From: Alkalihalobacterium elongatum
Lineage (GTDB): Bacteria; Bacillota; Bacilli; Bacillales; Bacillaceae_F
DNA length: 64,000 bases
NCBI RefSeq assembly: GCF_019024285.1
Contig: NZ_WMKZ01000022.1
Location: 1-64,000 of the forward strand
Direction: 5' to 3'
Both the position numbers and the translations under genes were made by a program. The notes under the pieces are model-generated. The model searched no databases, was not told the DNA's origin, and saw only the letters and a list, made by a program, of their open reading frames with translations. Positions 60,146 to 64,000 of the stretch are shown one piece after another; the stretch's first letter is position 1, and every line of letters starts with the position of its first letter.

Positions 60146-61315
60146 ATGAAAAATAACAAAATCAACTATGCCGTCTCACAGGAGAATTGGTCCCTCCACC
60201 GTAAAGGATACCAAGATCAAAGAAGACATCAAGAAAAAGTCCAAGATGCAATTCGTAAAAACCTACCTGATTTAGTAAGTGAAGAAAATATTATTATGTC
60301 CAACGGTAGAGAGGTTATTAAGATACCTATCCGGTCGCTAGATGAATATAAAATTCGTTACAATTACGAAAAAAACAAACATGTCGGGCAAGGAAAAGGT
60401 GACAGTAAAGTAGGTGACGTTGTAGCAAGGGATCCTAATGCGGCTCGTCAACAAGGACCAGGAAAAGGCCAAGGTGCTGGAGACCAAGCAGGAGAGGACT
60501 ATTATGAGGCTGAAGTTTCAATCATGGAAGTTCAAGAGATGTTGTTTAATGAATTAGAGCTACCAAACCTACAAAGAAAAGAACAAGATGAAATTATTGT
60601 TGAAGAGATCGAATTTAACGATATTCGAAGAAAAGGGTTAATGGGAAATATCGATAAACGAAGAACCATTCTTTCTGCAATAAAAAGAAATGCATTAGAA
60701 GGAAGACCTGGAATTGTTCCGATTTATAATGACGACTTGCGTTTTAAAACATGGAGTGAAAAAGTAAAGCCAGAATCAAAAGCTGTTGTTTTAGCAATGA
60801 TGGATACTAGTGGAAGTATGGGCCGATGGGAAAAGTATATGGCTCGAAGCTTTTTCTTCTGGATGACTCGCTTCCTAAGAACAAAGTACGAAACCGTTGA
60901 TATTGAGTTTATTGCACATCATACAGAGGCTAAAGTTGTTTCTGAAGAGGACTTTTTCTCAAAAGGAGAAAGTGGTGGAACCATTTGTTCGTCAGCTTAT
61001 CGGAAAGCATTAGAACTTGTAGATGGCAAGTATGATCCAAAGCGTTACAATATTTACCCATTTCATTTCTCGGATGGTGATAACTTAACATCAGATAATG
61101 CTCGCTGCTTAAAGTTAGTGAATGAGTTAATGGGTGTATCAAGTATGTTTGGATATGGTGAAGTAAACCAATACAGTCGTCACTCAACTTTAATGTCCGC
61201 GTATAAGAATATTAAGGATGAACGTTTCCGTCATTATATTTTGAAGGAAAAAGCAGACGTATTTCATGCAATGAAGAGTTTCTTTAGGAAAGAAGAAACG
61301 GGGATAATGGCATAG
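60146..61315 (+). CDS. yhbH: Sporulation protein YhbH
   Basis: 389 residues, AAGGAGGGG before ATG. A glycine-rich N-terminal third ([30 protein letters not shown]) then a von Willebrand A-like domain: [79 protein letters not shown], with the DTSGSMG metal-binding motif. It works with PrkA and SpoVR in the sigma-E regulon; mutants sporulate poorly. It lies downstream of prkA with one divergent gene between. Confidence 0.95.
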   Translation: MKNNKINYAVSQENWSLHRKGYQDQRRHQEKVQDAIRKNLPDLVSEENIIMSNGREVIKIPIRSLDEYKIRYNYEKNKHVGQGKGDSKVGDVVARDPNAARQQGPGKGQGAGDQAGEDYYEAEVSIMEVQEMLFNELELPNLQRKEQDEIIVEEIEFNDIRRKGLMGNIDKRRTILSAIKRNALEGRPGIVPIYNDDLRFKTWSEKVKPESKAVVLAMMDTSGSMGRWEKYMARSFFFWMTRFLRTKYETVDIEFIAHHTEAKVVSEEDFFSKGESGGTICSSAYRKALELVDGKYDPKRYNIYPFHFSDGDNLTSDNARCLKLVNELMGVSSMFGYGEVNQYSRHSTLMSAYKNIKDERFRHYILKEKADVFHAMKSFFRKEETGIMA

Positions 61316-61329
61316 ATTATTAGTAGTTT

Positions 61330-61375
61330 AAGGCTATTTGTTTCATATTGGAGCAGCTAGCCTTCTTCTTTGTTT
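61330..61375 (+). terminator. Terminator after yhbH
   Basis: AAGGCTA...TAGCCTT with a 21-base loop, followed by a C/T-rich tail. Confidence 0.5.
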
Positions 61376-61556
61376 TGCTTTTTAAGAAAGATCATTTATA
61401 ATAAAGGAATAATAAAGGAAACTTTCCTTTAATATAAAACAAGTAATAAATGGGTTCAATTGAACTATGAACTTAGCATTTAGTTATCTTAGATACAAGG
61501 TTATGCCTGTCTTATTTTATGAGTACATAAATTGATTTCAACAAGGAGAAGGTGCA

Positions 61557-62801
61557 ATGAGACCAATATTAAAAGGTAAAGGTGAGAAGATAGCAGAAGA
61601 AATTATTGAATTAAGGCGCCAATTTCATCAGCATCCAGAATTAAGTGGTGAAGAATTTGATACGTCAAAAAAAATACAACAAAAGCTAAGTGAATATAAG
61701 ATTTCCTTTACAACTGGTTATGCCAAAACTGGAGTTCTAGGTGTCATTGAAGGCGGCCGGCCTGGTAAGACAGTAGCACTACGAGCTGATATGGACGCTT
61801 TGCCAATTACTGAGGAAACTAACCTTTCGTATGAATCAAAAGTAGTTGGGAAAATGCATGCTTGTGGACACGACGCCCATGTTTCAATGCTTCTAGGGGC
61901 GGCTCGTATTTTAAATGAGACAAAAAATAAACTTCCAGGGAAAGTACTACTTGTATTTCAACCAGCAGAAGAAATAACACCAATTGGTGGAGCGGAACCA
62001 ATGATGGAAGATCGAGTATTTGCTGAACATACTCCTGATGTTATTTTTGCTCAACATGTATGGCCTGATTTACCAGTCGGACAAATTGGTGTCCGTCCTG
62101 GACCGATGATGGGAGCTTCAGACCGGTTTAAAGTGGAAATCGAAGGATCAGGGGGCCATGCTAGTATGCCGCATCAAGCTGTAGATGCAATTATTGTGGC
62201 TAATACTGTCATTTCTAATTTACAAACCATTGTAAGCCGCAATGTTAACCCTGTAGATGCAACAGTATTAACAATTGGAAAAATCGAAGGTGGATACCGA
62301 TATAATGTAGTTGCTGACAAGGTTACTTTTGAGGGAACGGTCCGTACATTTAAAAATGAAACAAAACAGATGGTTAAGGAGCGGTTTTTCTCAATTGTTC
62401 AAGGTGTTTCACAATCGATGGGAGCAAAAGCAAAGATTGAATACTTTGATGGGTACCCTGCAACTATAAATGATGAAAAATGGGCGCACCGTGTAATGCG
62501 TACTTCTCATGAATTGTTAGGAGCACAGTCCACACCTTTAGTAGAGCCTTGTTTAGGTGGAGAAGATTTCAGTCGATTTTTATTGAAATATCCTGGAGCG
62601 TATTTTTGGTTAGGATCAGCAATTCCTGGATTAGAAAAGCAAAAACCGCTTCATGATCCTAAATTTACGCTGAATGAGAAGGCGATACCAGTTGGAATTG
62701 AGTTGATGGCACAAGTTGTTGTTGACACACTTTTCCAGTTGCGAGATGAAGAAATAAGTGAGAATTCAAATTTATTAAAAAAAGTCGTAAATCATATTTA
62801 G
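61557..62801 (+). CDS. M20D-family amidohydrolase/peptidase
   Basis: 414 residues; CAAGGAGAAGG before ATG. Zinc-peptidase signature LRADMDALPITE (first metal site), KMHACGHDAHVSMLLGAARIL, and FQPAEE (catalytic Glu), then the dimerisation lid (SGGHASMPHQAVDAI) and final CLGGEDFSRFL. This group cleaves N-acyl amino acids or amides (aminoacylase, N-acetyl-diaminopimelate or auxin-conjugate-like). The B. subtilis relative is YhaA-type. The exact substrate is not visible. Confidence 0.9.
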   Translation: MRPILKGKGEKIAEEIIELRRQFHQHPELSGEEFDTSKKIQQKLSEYKISFTTGYAKTGVLGVIEGGRPGKTVALRADMDALPITEETNLSYESKVVGKMHACGHDAHVSMLLGAARILNETKNKLPGKVLLVFQPAEEITPIGGAEPMMEDRVFAEHTPDVIFAQHVWPDLPVGQIGVRPGPMMGASDRFKVEIEGSGGHASMPHQAVDAIIVANTVISNLQTIVSRNVNPVDATVLTIGKIEGGYRYNVVADKVTFEGTVRTFKNETKQMVKERFFSIVQGVSQSMGAKAKIEYFDGYPATINDEKWAHRVMRTSHELLGAQSTPLVEPCLGGEDFSRFLLKYPGAYFWLGSAIPGLEKQKPLHDPKFTLNEKAIPVGIELMAQVVVDTLFQLRDEEISENSNLLKKVVNHI

Positions 62802-62842
62802 ATATCGTTTAGATGTCTAATAAGAGCAGGTGAAAACAGAAA

Positions 62843-64000
62843 ATGAAAGTTCGGATTGCAATTGTTGGTCCTGAAGATTCTGTACAGCAAATCTTGTACT
62901 ATGCAGAAGAATTTTCGAGGAATGAGAACATGGAGCTAGTCCCCTTTTCTTATGAAAAAACAGAAGAGACAGAGCAAATTATTCAAGCTAATAATGGGAG
63001 AATTGATCAATGGCTGTTTTCTGGACAAGCTCCGTATTATTTTGCGTTAAATAAGAAGTTAATTAACGCTGAAGTAGCAACATATTTGACTCTACATGGA
63101 TCAAGTTTATTAGGAACATTCCTAGAAATCTTACTTCAGGAAAAAAATACGGTCAAAGAGTTAAGTTTAGATACGATCCAACATGAAGCTGTCATGCAAT
63201 TACAAGAAGCGCATTCGTTAAATTCACTAAATATCTACACATATTCTTATTTGGGATACGAGCCAGCAGAAGAAATTATTAAATTTCATCAACATCTATA
63301 TGAACAAGGAAAAACTAAGGTGGCTGTAACCTGTATTAAGGAAGTACATATCCAATTAAAAAAATTAGGTATTCCTTGTTATCGAGTAATCCCTTCAGAA
63401 GCAGCCGTTAAAAGAGAACTGACATTATTAAAAGAACGAGGGCAGTCAAGTTGGTACCGACAATCACAGATTGCCATTTTAGGTATTGAGGTTATCCATT
63501 CTGATACGAGCTTAGAGGAACATTATTATTCTTATGAAATGAAGCATAAAGAACTAGATTTAAAGCATGTTTTATTACATCATGCAAAAAAAGTACAAGG
63601 ATCCTTTGTACAAATTGGTGACGGTCTCTTTTTTGTGTACACAACTAGAGGAGAAGTAGATATCCGTTTTAACGACAGCACACGCTTCTCATTGTTAGAT
63701 GATGTATTTTTACAAAGTAAACTTCATATTAGAGTAGGAATTGGTTATGGATTAACTGCTTATCATGCAGAACAGAATGTCCGAAGTGCATTAAGGCATG
63801 CCAGGGAATATAATGAACCGATTATCGTAAGTGTGAACGAAAAAAAGGAAGTTCATGAATATTTTAAAAATGACGAAACCGAAATGATTTCCTACGTAGA
63901 AAGAAAATGGGGGGAAGAGTGGGAGGATAAGTTTAAAGAAGCACAACTGAACCCAAAAGTCGTTTCAAAAATCGAAGCCATTTCAGAACGCTATAAGACG
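62843..64000 (+). CDS. Regulator-like protein with degenerate GGDEF-like domain, cut by window end
   Basis: 386 codons open to the last base of the window from ATG 62843 (AGGTGA about 10 bases upstream). MKVRIAIVGPEDSVQQILYYAEEFSR... starts like a sensory domain; the later part (HVLLHHAKKVQGSFVQIGDGLFFVYTTRGEVDIRFN...LHIRVGIGYGLTAYHAEQNVRSALRHAREYNEPIIV) resembles the CdaR-type GGDEF-like module of PucR/CdaR regulators, which precedes a C-terminal HTH. The HTH would be beyond 64000. A transcriptional regulator of amino-acid or sugar use is likely. Confidence 0.7.
   Translation, partial: MKVRIAIVGPEDSVQQILYYAEEFSRNENMELVPFSYEKTEETEQIIQANNGRIDQWLFSGQAPYYFALNKKLINAEVATYLTLHGSSLLGTFLEILLQEKNTVKELSLDTIQHEAVMQLQEAHSLNSLNIYTYSYLGYEPAEEIIKFHQHLYEQGKTKVAVTCIKEVHIQLKKLGIPCYRVIPSEAAVKRELTLLKERGQSSWYRQSQIAILGIEVIHSDTSLEEHYYSYEMKHKELDLKHVLLHHAKKVQGSFVQIGDGLFFVYTTRGEVDIRFNDSTRFSLLDDVFLQSKLHIRVGIGYGLTAYHAEQNVRSALRHAREYNEPIIVSVNEKKEVHEYFKNDETEMISYVERKWGEEWEDKFKEAQLNPKVVSKIEAISERYKT

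Overview
The window comes from a low-GC, endospore-forming member of the Bacillaceae. The evidence is AT-rich sequence, strong GGAGG ribosome binding sites, frequent TTG/GTG starts, CCA-encoded tRNAs, a YocH-type LysM/3D cell-wall protein, PrkA, YhbH, and QueG, an amidase and TrmL in the order of the yhb region of Bacillus subtilis. The species cannot be named from the sequence.

Layout. Positions 1-482 are the end of a tRNA operon: Gln-Gly-Cys-Leu(TAA)-Leu(CAA). The last 16 bases of tRNA-Leu(CAA) plus one more base (467-483) recur as a perfect 17-bp copy at 40568-40584. A 40.1-kb integrative island lies between the copies. It has a tRNA-type tyrosine integrase at its left end (841-1968), a decayed second integrase, a DUF771 protein, two families of ~110-bp direct repeats, an NrS-1-like primase-helicase (6755-9121) and an AT-rich, origin-like region (9.2-10.3 kb). 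No relaxase, conjugation, capsid or packaging gene was recognised, so it looks like an autonomously integrating defence element or phage satellite rather than an ICE or a complete prophage.

The island cargo is nearly all conflict-related. It holds an orphan minimal nucleotidyltransferase (12.0 kb), a WYL regulator (12.8 kb), and a run made of a CoiA-like nuclease, a UvrD-type helicase fused to a PD-(D/E)XK/Fe-S nuclease, a type III-like Mod methyltransferase and a type III-like Res helicase-nuclease (13.9-23.3 kb). An Mrr-like endonuclease follows. Next is a 9-kb segment bracketed by two related tyrosine recombinase genes, the second split by an apparent inversion; it carries a 1,589-residue sacsin/HSP90-like ATPase with a C-terminal DUF3883 domain. 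Last come an ABC-three-component system (36.2-39.1 kb) and a HigBA/RelE-Xre toxin-antitoxin pair beside the right attachment site. The helicase-nuclease, mod and res genes are separated by 16 bp and overlap by 8 bp, so they very probably act together; attaching a helicase-nuclease and a CoiA-like nuclease to a type III-like R-M pair is the most notable arrangement here.

Right of 40.6 kb is ordinary chromosome. It has a DUF6241-like protein, a TetR-controlled ABC exporter, a yocH homologue frameshifted by a 5-bp duplication, an alpha/beta hydrolase, Dps, a B3/4-domain protein, queG, an O6-alkylguanine-DNA methyltransferase, an amidase, trmL, a monooxygenase, a YufK-like membrane protein, a class A penicillin-binding protein, the sporulation pair prkA/yhbH, an M20 peptidase and a regulator-like gene cut by the window end.
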